From: Diacronema lutheri
Taxonomy: Eukaryota > Haptophyta > Pavlovophyceae > Pavlovales > Pavlovaceae
Length of the DNA stretch: 64,000 nucleotides
Assembly: GCA_019448385.1 (NCBI GenBank)
Contig: JAGTXO010000004.1
Location: 1,116,001 to 1,180,000 of the forward strand
Reading direction: 5' to 3'
Part shown: piece after piece, positions 11,524 through 20,664 of the stretch
Position numbering within the stretch: the first letter of the stretch is position 1
Layout: each line of letters begins with the position of its first letter
Notes under the pieces: model-generated
Seen by the model: only the letters and a program-made list of their open reading frames with translations
Database searches by the model: none
Told to the model about the DNA's origin: nothing
Translations under genes and position numbers: made by a program

Positions 11524-11827
11524 TCATCCGTCGTCGGTAGGGGACTAGTCCCCTCTCCTAGCGTTCTGTTTCAACGACTGAGATTTGCGCGGGAAGGAAC
11601 CGGAGGCTGAAGGATGAATGAAGCGGAGGGAGCAGCTTGGAGGATGAAGCGCAAGCTGCGCACATTGGAACACGACGCGCAGCTTGCGACCGAGCCCGAA
11701 GCCGCGCTTGAGCGGTCATGCTGGTTCCATCGCCGAACGTGCCACGAGCGCCGAGCTGCGAGCGCACACGCGCGGCGAACGCGCCCTCGACGGAAGGACA
11801 GCGTGGACTTCAGGGAAATTACCAAGA
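11524..11827. promoter_or_regulatory. Divergent promoter region with 16-bp palindrome
   Basis: These 304 bp lie between two divergent genes. A perfect 16-bp palindrome AGGGGACTAGTCCCCT sits at 11539-11554, just upstream of the minus-strand ATG. It could be a dimeric regulator site or a small RNA hairpin in the 5' UTR. The rest shows nothing recognisable. An open frame extends upstream of the plus-strand start to 11684 but looks non-coding in composition. Confidence 0.45.
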
Positions 11828-12790
11828 ATGGAGGAGCCCGGCGTATGGCGGAAGCGCTCTCGGCCGTTCGTGCAGCCGACGGCGCCGCCGCTTGAGCGCG
11901 GGCCCGAGGCGCCCGTCGGCTTTGTGGTAGAGGCGTCCACTCTCCCCGCCTTCTCGCTCATGCACCGCGACGACGACCAAGCCGACGGCGAGGAGCTTGA
12001 GGACATGTTCGTTGGATCGACTGCGCTCGCGCTCGGACTGGACGTGAGCCTGCCGGGCATGAGCGACGACTGTGGGCCGAAGCGGAAGAGCGGGCTCGCG
12101 GCACTGCTCTTCGACATGAGTGGCAACTGCTTCGCCGGCGTTTGCCTGCTCGCGCGAGGCGAGATCGTTCGGCTGTGCGGGCGCGTGCTCCAATCCTTTG
12201 ACTGCACCGCCGACTGTTGCAAGCGCGCGCTGATCAAGGTGCGGGTGGAGCTCGAGTCGGACGCGGGGCGGATGCCGATGCAGACGGTGCTCGCAAAGAG
12301 CGAGCTGAACCTCGGCGACTTTTGGAACTGGCGCAGCCCGATCTGCTCCTTCTCGACCGAGGTGGTCGTGTCGGACGAGGGCATGCGCGTCCGGCTCGTC
12401 GACGCGCACTTCAGCTCGCTCGCCGAGCACGAGAACGTGATCGGAACGTCGGGGATTGTGTGCGTTGGGCCGATGCACATACTGGTCGATCTGCCCGCCC
12501 CGACCGAGCGCGGCGCGCCCACCTCGGACCGCGAAGCGCTCTCGGAGGGCGCGTGGCCGCCCGACAGCGACGCGGGCGTCGCCGCGCTGCTCACGCGACA
12601 CACGCGCTGTTCGTGGCGGAGCGACATGCAGTGGCTCGGGCAAGGCAGGCACTTCACGCGGAACGGCAGCGCGCACGGCGGCAGCGCGTCCAACTCGGCG
12701 CGCGAGTCCACCCGCGCCGAGAGCGATACCCTGCTCTCGCCGTCCTCGCCCGCGTCCACGGCCGATCTACTCGCGCCGTCGAGCGCGTGA
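11828..12790 (+). CDS. Unknown protein of about 320 residues
   Basis: A single exon runs from ATG (context CAAGAATGGAG) to TGA at 12788. I recognise no domain. Residues 25-220 look folded, with hydrophobic strands such as GLAALLFDMSGNCFAGVCLL and VRVRLVDAHFSSL and a pair of adjacent cysteines (CTADCCKR). The last 90 residues are Ser/Arg-rich and probably disordered. No signal peptide or membrane helix is seen. The frame also contains an upstream ATG at 11684, which would add 48 basic low-complexity residues. It converges on the DUF4139-ubiquitin gene with a 72-bp gap. Confidence 0.55.
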   Translation: MEEPGVWRKRSRPFVQPTAPPLERGPEAPVGFVVEASTLPAFSLMHRDDDQADGEELEDMFVGSTALALGLDVSLPGMSDDCGPKRKSGLAALLFDMSGNCFAGVCLLARGEIVRLCGRVLQSFDCTADCCKRALIKVRVELESDAGRMPMQTVLAKSELNLGDFWNWRSPICSFSTEVVVSDEGMRVRLVDAHFSSLAEHENVIGTSGIVCVGPMHILVDLPAPTERGAPTSDREALSEGAWPPDSDAGVAALLTRHTRCSWRSDMQWLGQGRHFTRNGSAHGGSASNSARESTRAESDTLLSPSSPASTADLLAPSSA

Positions 12791-12862
12791 CACGCGCGCG
12801 TCGGTGGCAAGGGGAGCGCTGGACGCGAGCTGATGGTGTCCACGCGTGTCCTCTGACTGCCG

Positions 12863-13666
12863 TCACGCGCGCAAATCATTTTCTGCGCGCAGCTGGCTGA
12901 CGTGCGTGTCGACCTCGACGCGCAGCTGCTTGAGCGACGCGCGCACGGCGGCCTCGCGCTCGCCCAGCTTGCCGATGTGCACGCGCCGCGCGAGGATGTC
13001 GTCCTCCCCGCGGTCGAGATCGTTGAGGTAGCGCGTGAGGAGCGCACACTTGCCCACCTTCTCGAGCGATTCGATGTTCTGACGCAGCCGCGCCTGGTCA
13101 GAGAGCGTCGTCTGGATGTGCGCGTTCTGCGCGTCGGCCTGCGCGGCGAGCTGCGTGAGCTGCGCGTGCTGCTGCACGCAGTGCGACACCTTGTCCACGA
13201 GCGCGGCGGGCAGCGGCGAGCCGTCCGCAACCCAGCGTTGCACGACACTTTCCTTGACGTGCTCGTCGACGCGGCCGAGGCTCGCGAGCGCGGCGAGCAG
13301 CTCACGCCGGCGGACGAGGGCATGGAGCTCGGCCGCGTCGTCGGGCGTGAGCGCGCCCGCGCCGACGAGCGACGCCTCGTCGCGGTCGAGCAGCTCTTGA
13401 AGCGCGCTCGGCTCAGAGAGGCTGGTCGTGTATGTCGCCTCCTCCGAGACGAGGTGCTCGGCTTCGGCGGTCGGTGCGAGCTCGAAGCGGAAGCGCGAGA
13501 AAGAGGTCGTCGCCTTGATGCAGCGCGAGGTCGTCGCAATGGCAAAGCCGCCGTGCTCGCACGCCGCGGTGTGGTCGACGTACAGCACGCACGCGCGCGA
13601 CGACGAATTGTTCTGCCGCGCCCAAGGCGCGCGCGGGCGAAGCCTTCGCCGCGCGTGGGCGGGAGA

Positions 13667-13709
<43 letters not shown>

Positions 13710-15695
13710 GCTGCTGCTGCTGCACGCGCGCGCGCGCGCGCGCGCGCGGCGAAGGCGAGCGCGCCGATGCGTGCGCGCGCGAACGAGGCGCGCGCGCCCG
13801 CGCACCGTGACCTGATAGCGCGTGACGCGCGTCGCGCTCTTGACGAGCTCGCAGCCGGTCACAAACTCACCTCGCCCGTTGCGGTCGGTGGAGCGCACGA
13901 GCCGGACGGCGGAGGTTTCTGTGCGCTGCAGCTCGCGCGGCGCGTCGGATGAGACGGACAGCGTCGAGTCCTGGCCCCATGGGATCAGCTGCTCGTCGCC
14001 CGGCAGCATGGGCATGAACGCCGCCTGGTGCACATACTGCCCATCGCAGTACACGTTCACCTGCCCGGGTGCAAGGACCGCGTCTGAAGTGTTGCGCAGG
14101 TGGACGACCTGGTGGCGGCGAGTGGCGCGCGCTGACGGGCATGCGATGTGAGCGAGCGCCGCGGCGCGCGCCGTGCGCCGCCGCGCGCCGTGCCGCGCGC
14201 TACCCACCTTCATCGCGCAGACGGCTGACTCCTTCGGGTCGAAGACGAGTACCTGCTCGCCACGCAGGCCATATTCAGCGAGCGCGACGACGGCGGTCGC
14301 GTGCGCGCACACGCTCACGGGCAGCGGCGCACGATACACGACGTGCTCAAAGAGCCCAGCCATCGCCTGCGCGTCGAGCGACTCAAAGTCTTCGGCCTCG
14401 CCCGCGCGCCCGGCGCTGGCGCGCGCGCCGGCGCCGGCGGCGGCTGCGGCCGCGCCACCGCTGTCGCCGCGCAGGCGGAGGACGAGGTGCAGCGTCGACT
14501 CCTTCTGGATGTTGTAGTCGGAGAGCGTGCGGCCGTCCTCGAGCTGCTTGCCCGCAAAGATGAGGCGCTGCTGGTCGGGCGGGATGCCCTCCTTGTCCTG
14601 GATCTTGGCCTTGATCGCACTGATGGTCTCAGACGCGGCCGTGTCCACAGTGACCGTCTTGCCCGTCAGCGTCTTGACAAAGAGTTGCATGCCGCCAGCA
14701 CTGAGAGAGGCCTCGGAGACGAGCCGCGCCGCGCCGCCCTTACCGCGCCGCGCGTCCGGCTTGGCGACGAGGACCATCTCAGTGGCGGCGAGCGAGAGCG
14801 CGACTGCCTCCCAATCCTCGTCCGAGCCGTTCGAGACGCGCGCGAGCTGCTCGAGCGTGACGGCGGTGGGTGGCGGCGCGTCGGGCGCGGCGGCGGGCGC
14901 GCGCACGTCCACCACCTCGCCGCCCGCTTCGCTGCCCTCGCTCTCGCCGCCGCTGCGGCCGAGCGGCACGGGCGACGTCAATGCGGAGAGATGCGGCGGC
15001 GTGGACGCCATGCGCATGGCGTACACGCACTCCCACTCGCGCGTCTCTTGCACGTACGAGACGGCGAGGCATTCGTCACCGTGCGGCGAGCCGAGGATCG
15101 ACACGTCCACGCTCCCGCCCGGCCGCTCGCGCGCGCTCGGCGTCTTGCTTGCCAGCTGCTTTGCGAGCGCGCGGCCGAGCTGCGCGCGCATCTCGCCGTC
15201 CGCGAGCGCGACCCCGGCAACGGTAGAGATGGGCACGCGGCGGACGGTCGCGCTGTCGTCGAGGAGGTACACGTTCGTGTGCACGTCCGTCACCTCGTCC
15301 GTCCCGGGCACCGCTTGCCGTTCACGCTCGACGCTCACGACGGCGCCATGCGCGGGCTCGGGCGGCGACGCACCGCACAGGCTGAGGACGACGCGCGCGC
15401 CGACGACGGAGCTGAGCAGATCACCCCAGCCGTGCGAGCCGAGCAAGTCGAACGGGTAAATCGGCGCCTCGGCCGGCGGCTTCGCGTCGTCGTGCGCAAA
15501 GCTCGCGGCGCACGACGCGTCGCCGCGGCCGCCGCGCAGCGCGACGTTGAGCGTGTCGATCGCGGTCGACTTGCTCGCGGGCGGAAAAGAGAGCTTGAAG
15601 GCGCGCCGCCCGCCAATGGTGGCCTCGCGCTCGAAGAAGCCCAGCCGGTTCTTGTACAACGTGATGCGCCGCGTCGGCAACGATGGCTGGGACAT
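12863..15695 (-). CDS. DUF4139-like protein with an internal ubiquitin domain
   Basis: Exons on the minus strand are 15695-14208, 14108-13806 and 13612-12863, giving 846 residues, all joined in phase 0. The N-terminus ([13 protein letters not shown]) and the later [45 protein letters not shown] and EEATY segments follow the bacterial/eukaryotic DUF4139 family pattern. Between these halves, residues about 336-410 are a full ubiquitin fold. The C-terminal 150 residues form a coiled coil. No signal peptide is present, so it is probably cytosolic. Function is unknown; DUF4139 proteins have no settled role. The second intron contains a CTG repeat. The downstream junction was set by homology; donor ACG|GTGCG was preferred over CAG|GTCACG two codons earlier. 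Confidence 0.75.
13668..13723. repeat. GCT/CTG trinucleotide repeat in an intron
   Basis: About 18 near-perfect GCT units with one CCG interruption, followed directly by an alternating GC run to about 13749. By my model it lies inside the 193-bp second intron (13613-13805) of the DUF4139-ubiquitin gene. Confidence 0.85.
14466..14690 (-). other. Embedded ubiquitin domain (75 residues, no GlyGly end)
   Basis: The segment starts [12 protein letters not shown] and from [10 protein letters not shown] through LHLVLRLRG matches canonical ubiquitin almost residue for residue. All seven acceptor lysines (6, 11, 27, 29, 33, 48, 63) and the Leu8-Ile44-Val70 patch are kept. Divergence is concentrated at positions 13-25. 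The usual terminal GlyGly is replaced by Gly-Asp-Ser and an Ala/Gly linker, so it should not be cleaved by deubiquitinases or conjugated. A docking role is inference. Confidence 0.92.
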
Positions 15696-15816
15696 GGAGT
15701 ATGAGTACTGTCCACGACCAGTCCTTTCCCTTGCCGGTTAAGCTTCTTGCTACTGCGTAACAAGTTGCGATCACCTATGACCTATCCAACCCGTCCGCGC
15801 CCTTTTCGCCGCCATC

Positions 15817-16249
15817 ATGGGCTTCCTCAGCGCGCCGGCGGACGCCGTGCTGAACTTGACCGAGGCGGTCGGGAAAAAGGTCGAGGAGGTGAGCGCGCGG
15901 CGCGCATTTGCAGCCTTGCGCACGGCCACGCTGCCGCGCCTTGTGCCTCGCAGACCGCGCAGGCGCGCGTCGCCCGCTCCGGCCGGCGCGAGTGTTGCGT
16001 CGCACGTGTGATGCGCGGCACGCACGTGCGCGCGCGGCTGGAGGTTCGGCGGCGCCTGACGCGCGAACACTGTCTGTCCCCTGAACGCGCGCGCAGGTCG
16101 GTTACCGATTCATTCCCGGCTTCTCCAAGTTCGACAAGGCCATGCAGGTGGTCGCCGACAAGCTCAACAAGGCGTTGGGCCTCGAGGAGGAGGGCTCGAT
16201 CGAGAGCGGCATCGTCGCAGAGGGCGCGGTGAGGTCGGACATGCTGTGA
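15817..16249 (+). CDS. Small 74-residue protein, two exons
   Basis: Exons 15817-15888 and 16097-16249 are joined in phase 0 (donor GTGAGCG, acceptor CGCAG). The product begins MGFLSAPADAVLNLTEAVGKK, continues with a YRFIPGFSKFDKAMQVVADKLNKALGL-type segment split for length here, and ends in an acidic Glu/Gly tail. It is amphipathic and mainly helical, with no signal peptide or Cys. I do not recognise the family. The exon join is supported by conserved splice signals and preserved frame. It is divergent from the DUF4139 gene (121-bp gap) and converges on the membrane-protein gene (53-bp gap). Confidence 0.55.
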
Positions 16250-16302
16250 GCGCCGCCCAGAGCTTGCGCCTGCCTACGTCTGCAAAATCTGAACCGCGTA
16301 GG

Positions 16303-18942
16303 TTACACCATCGCCAATCGCGACGCCACGCTCGGAGGCGCCGCTCCGCCTGCTTTGCCAGCGCTGCCGGACGCACGGCGGCTCGCGCCGGGCTCGCCGC
16401 CCGCATCCGCGTCGCGGCCGCGCGGCTCGCGCGCTGGCTGCGGCCTGCCGAGCAACAGCCTGTTGAGCGTCTGGCGGTCGCTCATCGAGAGCGGCGCGAC
16501 GCACCGCCCTCGCTGGTTGTACGCAGTGCGCTTGGTGTGCAGCAGGATCTGATCGATGGGCGGGATGACGAAAACGATGAACGGGGCTGCGAGGAGGCCG
16601 TAGATGACGCGGCACCAGTAGATCCACGAGCGCAGCGCCCAGCCGGTGCTCGTCGCCGTGCACCAGAACGCGAGGCCGACGCAGAGCACAAAGCAACACA
16701 GGTCGTAGACAAGCAGCGGCCGGAGCGCGCCGCCGCGCTTGGCGTCCCACGTGACCGGCCGGCAGCAAAGAAACGAGGCGATGGCCGAAGGCTCGGCGGC
16801 GCGCGCGCTCGGCATGCCCTTCGAATTACGCCGCCCCGCACCGGCGCGCGCGCCCGTGTCCACCGACGGCCGGAAGGGCCATGCGAAGATGCGGCGGCGC
16901 GGCGGTCGGCCGGGGCTGGGTGCGCGCCGATCGCCGCCCGCGGCCACCGGGATGCCGAACGCGAGGCTCGGGCGACGATCGCTCTTGCCCGCCTTCTCCG
17001 CGCTGCCGTTTCGGCCCGCCGGCGGCAGCGGCGGGCCCGCCGGCTCGCGCGCGCCCACGAGCGCGAAGACGCTAAGCCGACGGCCGAGGGGGGGCGCCGC
17101 AGCGCCGAGTGGGTCGACCGCGAGTGGCTCGGTTGAGCCAACGCTCGCGCGGCGCTCACGACGGTCGCCGCCGAGCGAGACGCGGCGCGCGCGCTCGGCG
17201 GTTGAGAGGGGCGGCGCCTGCCCGGCCGTCAGCGCTTGCGCGAGAGCAGACCAGCCGGGCGCGCCACCGCCGCCCTTGTTGGAGGCCGCGCCGGGCCCCG
17301 CCGCGCGCGACCACGCCGCGCCGTTGCCGACGACCACCGCAGGCGGCGGCGCGCCGGGCTGCGCGCCCGCCTGCGCTGCACGCGCCATCGCAAGCTCGTC
17401 GCGCTGGCGCGCGCGCGCGAGCGCGTCGCCGATCACGCCCTTGCGTTCGGAGAGGGGAAGAAGGAGCCAGGCGATCCATACGAGCGCGACGTTGAGCGAG
17501 AAGGCCGCGTTCTCGAAGAAAAACATGTCCTGGCCGGGCGCGCCACGCCAACCGAGGTGCGCGCATGTATTTAATTCGGCGCATCGTTGCAGCTGCAGCC
17601 CGCCAAGGAATGCGGAGATGACGCCGGCGGTAAGGAACTGCCAGCCCTTGAACTCGAGGATGAATTGGCAAAGCTGCCGCGCGCGCGGCGCGCGGCGGGC
17701 GGGGCGCCGCGCGCGGCACGGCGCGGCTTGGTCGGCGCGGGGGGGCGGCTATCGCGCATCGCGCATCGCGTATCGTGCCACCTGGAACTCGTCGCCCTTG
17801 TCGCGGAGGAGGAAGAGGAGGAGGAAGAAGACGGGCTGCACGCCGTCGAACGGGTAGACGAACACGGCCATGAGCGGGTAAAAAAGCGGCACGTTGAGCT
17901 GCCCCCAGAAGCTGAGGTCGTACGGGTACAGCGTATAAAGGATCAAGGCTCGCACCCGCCGGAGCGGGTTGGGCAGCCAGCTGAGCGGTTTGGCGCGGCG
18001 CGAGAGGACGAGCAGTTCGGCTACGCGCGCGCGCTGCGACGCGTACGTCGCCTCGATCACCGCGCCCGTTGCCTCGGCCTCGACCTCCGCCCACAGCCAG
18101 GTGAGAACACGCCTGAACGACGTGCGCAGCCACTCGGGCAAAGCGTCGTCGCCCGTCGCCGCCTCGATAACGGCGCGGCCGGTAGAGCGCAGCAGCTGCT
18201 CGGCCGTTGCGATGAGCGTGTAGTCGGCCAGCCACTCCGACTGCGTGACCGACGTGCGCGCCTTTGGCGGCACGGGCTCGGCCGAGCCATGCCGCGGCTG
18301 TCGGCCCCTGGACCACACGCGCTCGGCGCTCTCTCGCGCGCCGACGGATGGCGGCACGTCGGGAGCGTTCGCGGCAGCATCCGCGTCGTGCATCGCCGCG
18401 CACGAGCACGCGCAGCACGCTAGCGCGACGACGACGAGCGCGACCAGCGCGACGAAGACGAGCGCGGTCAGCACGCTCACACGCGCATGCGCGCCGAGCG
18501 GCACGACGCCGAGCTGCTCGTCGGCGGCGTGGAGCGCGTGCCAACTGGCGGGCCACGCAATGCGCAGCTCGCCGCCGCGCGTCGACGCGCGCGAGAACTC
18601 GGCGAGATCGCCACCCAGCAAGAGCGCGCCGATCGTGAGCGCGGTCGGCACGACGATTAGCGCGAGCACGACTGCGCGCACGCGCGCGTCGCGCCGGGTC
18701 GCGAACGGCAGCCGCCCGAGCATCTCGCGGCGCGACGGTAGTGCGCGGGCCTCTTCGGTTTGCCGTCGCGCGCGCGTGGCTCCCAGCACCGGTGCCGCGC
18801 GCGCGCCGCCGCGCCGGAACATCGGCTCGGGTACTATCCGTGATCCGCGCCGTTGGCACGAACTTCCAGGCGCGAAGCGGCGAAATTCATCACTCGATGC
18901 AGTCATGCTGTTCCGGCGCGGCGGAAGCCCGCGGAACGTCAT
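16303..18942 (-). CDS. Unknown multi-pass membrane protein
   Basis: Exons on the minus strand are 18942-17782 and 17673-16303 (phase 0, donor GTGGCACG), giving 843 residues. Hydrophobic stretches include AVVLALIVVPTALTIGALLL, VLTALVFVALVALVVVALACC, a YPLMAVFVYPFDGVQPVFF pair, FLTAGVISAFLGG, LNVALVWIAWLLLP, LLVYDLCCFVLCVGLAFW and YGLLAAPFIVFVIPP, so at least seven helices. Between the last two groups lies a basic Ser/Arg/Pro loop of about 220 residues with several RRxS-like sites (RRASVGS, RRVSLGG), which could be kinase targets. I do not recognise the family; eukaryotic channels and scaffold proteins are possible. A second in-frame ATG at 18906 is an alternative start. The gene begins only 56 bp after the carrier's stop codon. 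Confidence 0.6.
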
Positions 18943-18991
18943 GATGTTCCAGGCGCGAGGCGCCCGCCTGCCGTCGCTGCGCGCACTACCG

Positions 18992-19047
18992 CCGCGCGCT
19001 AGGGCGCGCGGTGCTGTTCCGCGCGCACCGCGCGCCCTAGCGCGCGG
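18992..19047. repeat. 23-bp perfect inverted repeat over the carrier stop codon
   Basis: Arms 18992-19014 and 19025-19047 pair perfectly around a 10-bp loop. Each arm contains a CTAG core. The minus-strand stop TAG of the mitochondrial carrier lies in one arm, so the mRNA would end its reading frame inside a strong hairpin, just upstream of the next gene on the same strand. Confidence 0.9.
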
Positions 19048-19874
19048 AACTGCTCAAGGAAGAGAAAGACGAGGCAGCAGTACGGGCCGAAGCGCGCGTA
19101 GTTGGCGACAACGCCGCTATAAAGCGCGAGCGGCCCCTCCGTGCGCACCGTCGTCACGAGGACGTCGAGTACGTTGCGGTAGCGCCCGCGCGCGCCCTCT
19201 TGGCTCATCATGCGCGTGCACGCGAGGTCGAATGGCTGCATCGCGCCGACGACGGCCGCGCCGGTCACCATGCTCGCCGCGAGGTGCGTGCTCACGCGCT
19301 CCGCACGCAGCCCGCGCGCGACGAGCGACGCCTTGACGACGTCGTACGTTGAGAGCTGCACGGCCGAGGCGACGACGACGCGTGCGGCGAACGCCGGCAG
19401 GCCCTTGAAGAAGCCGGCGGGGCCTTCGGCGGCATAAAGCGCGGCGGCGGCGGCGGCGAGCGTGCCGCGCGCGCTCGCTACGCCCACCGCCTGGAAGCGC
19501 GTCTTGAGCAAAAAGAACGGGTTGGAGACGACCGCCGCGATCAGGCCCGAGCCCGCGCCCGCAGCCATCGACTTGAGGTGCACGGTGCGCGCGTCGTCGC
19601 CGTCGGCGAGGAGGCGCGATTTGGCCAGGTCATAGAAGCCGAACCGGCACGCCACGTTGGTGAACTGCAGCAGACTTGCCGCCGCGAGGCCGCGCTGTAG
19701 CCCGCGCACGCCCTCGGTGCGCGCCACGTGGGCGAGGCCCGTGACGAAGCACGTGGAGGCCGGGGTGGTCTGGAGCTGGAGTCGCGTCTTCATCACATCG
19801 ACCGGATTGACGATCACCGTCGCGCACACCGCCGCGCTTCCCGCCTGCACGAACTCGATCCACGCCGGACCCAT
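18999..19874 (-). CDS. Mitochondrial carrier family (SLC25) protein
   Basis: A single exon of 291 residues starts at an ATG at 19874; the frame extends to 19925 but without another ATG. It has the three-fold SLC25 repeat with signature motifs NPVDVMKTRLQLQ, NPFFLLKTRFQA and QPFDLACTRMMSQ, and second-half motifs such as EGVRGLQRGL, EGPAGFFKGL and EGPLALYSGV. Six helices and the full length fit the family. The motif variants resemble the OAC1/SLC25A34-35 group, which moves dicarboxylates or related anions across the inner mitochondrial membrane; substrate is inference. The gene is divergent from the next by only 63 bp. Confidence 0.88.
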   Translation of the reverse strand: MGPAWIEFVQAGSAAVCATVIVNPVDVMKTRLQLQTTPASTCFVTGLAHVARTEGVRGLQRGLAAASLLQFTNVACRFGFYDLAKSRLLADGDDARTVHLKSMAAGAGSGLIAAVVSNPFFLLKTRFQAVGVASARGTLAAAAAALYAAEGPAGFFKGLPAFAARVVVASAVQLSTYDVVKASLVARGLRAERVSTHLAASMVTGAAVVGAMQPFDLACTRMMSQEGARGRYRNVLDVLVTTVRTEGPLALYSGVVANYARFGPYCCLVFLFLEQFRALGRAVRAEQHRAP

Positions 19875-19937
19875 GACCGCGCCTGTGACGCCCGATCCGA
19901 TCAGGCGCGCGCCATCGCGCACCACGAGTGGCGCACG
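19875..19937. promoter_or_regulatory. 63-bp bidirectional promoter
   Basis: The carrier (minus, ATG 19874) and the 140-residue unknown (plus, ATG 19938) are divergent across only 63 bp. They must share a promoter unless upstream exons were missed. No TATA box is visible. Confidence 0.45.
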
Positions 19938-20360
19938 ATGGCGTCGGCCAAATCGGAGCTCGTCGTCGATCTGTCATGTGACCACGTGCGATGGCTTGAG
20001 GGCGCCACGGCCGAGTACGAGCTGCCGGATACGGGCAAGGCGTTCCGGTGCGCGCTCATGTTTGCGATGAGCCGCGGTCCACTCGCCCTCCCGAGCCCGG
20101 GCACGCCCGCAGAGGGGACGGCTCCGTTCACAGCGCGTCTCGCGCCGCAGCAGCTCGCCTGGCTCGGCGAGGAGGTGAGGCGCGCAGGCGAGGGCGCGAC
20201 GGCGTCGCAAGTGGCCACCGCGATGTGCAACGCCTGCGCGCAGGGGCACAGCGATGACGTTTTTGGCGTCGTCCGCTGCAAGACGGGCGTCGCAACGGCG
20301 GACAGCGCGTGTGAGGGCGCCCGAGCTGCCCTCGCAAAGCAGCGCGCACGCGCCTCGTGA
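19938..20360 (+). CDS. Unknown 140-residue protein
   Basis: A single exon starts at an ATG in good context (CACGATGGCG) and ends TGA at 20358. The product starts MASAKSELVVDLSCDHVRWL. It holds a helical PQQLAWLGEEVRRAGEGA segment and an ATAMCNACAQG stretch with two close Cys, and ends Lys/Arg/Ala-rich. No membrane helix or signal peptide is seen and no family is recognised. It may be a compact helical protein. Confidence 0.5.
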   Translation: MASAKSELVVDLSCDHVRWLEGATAEYELPDTGKAFRCALMFAMSRGPLALPSPGTPAEGTAPFTARLAPQQLAWLGEEVRRAGEGATASQVATAMCNACAQGHSDDVFGVVRCKTGVATADSACEGARAALAKQRARAS

Positions 20361-20664
20361 GGGCGACGCGTTGGTGTAGGCTGCCGGGAAAGCGCACCGA
20401 GCAGCGCAGTGGGGCAGTGGGCATGCGCCAGATGCCACGCTGGCTGTACGGCGATGCCATCGACGCCATCGGAGGCGTGGCCAGCGCGTCTACACAAATA
20501 GGGCGGCGGCGGCGCCGGGAGGATGCTAAAGGGCGGTCGACTCAAGTGCGCAGCAGCAAGGCCAGCAGCGCAGGCCAGCAAAGCCAAGCCAGACAGCCCT
20601 GCATGAGGCGTTCCCAGATTTCGCCTCCCTCCGTGCTTTGAACGGCCAAAAGTGGGCGTCGCGG
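20361..20664. other. Intergenic stretch, nothing recognised
   Basis: These 304 bp lie upstream of the channel gene. I see no convincing coding sequence or motif. It should contain the 3' end of the small gene and the channel promoter or 5' UTR. An upstream exon coding a signal peptide for the channel could also lie here, since none is visible in the called start. Confidence 0.4.

Noticed and set aside
14466-14690. Polyubiquitin or ubiquitin-ribosomal fusion gene
   Set aside because: Only one unit, no GlyGly end, and flanked on both sides by in-frame DUF4139-like sequence.
14301-15704. Plus-strand open frame opposite the DUF4139-ubiquitin gene
   Set aside because: Arg/Ala-rich antisense shadow; the minus strand encodes near-perfect ubiquitin.
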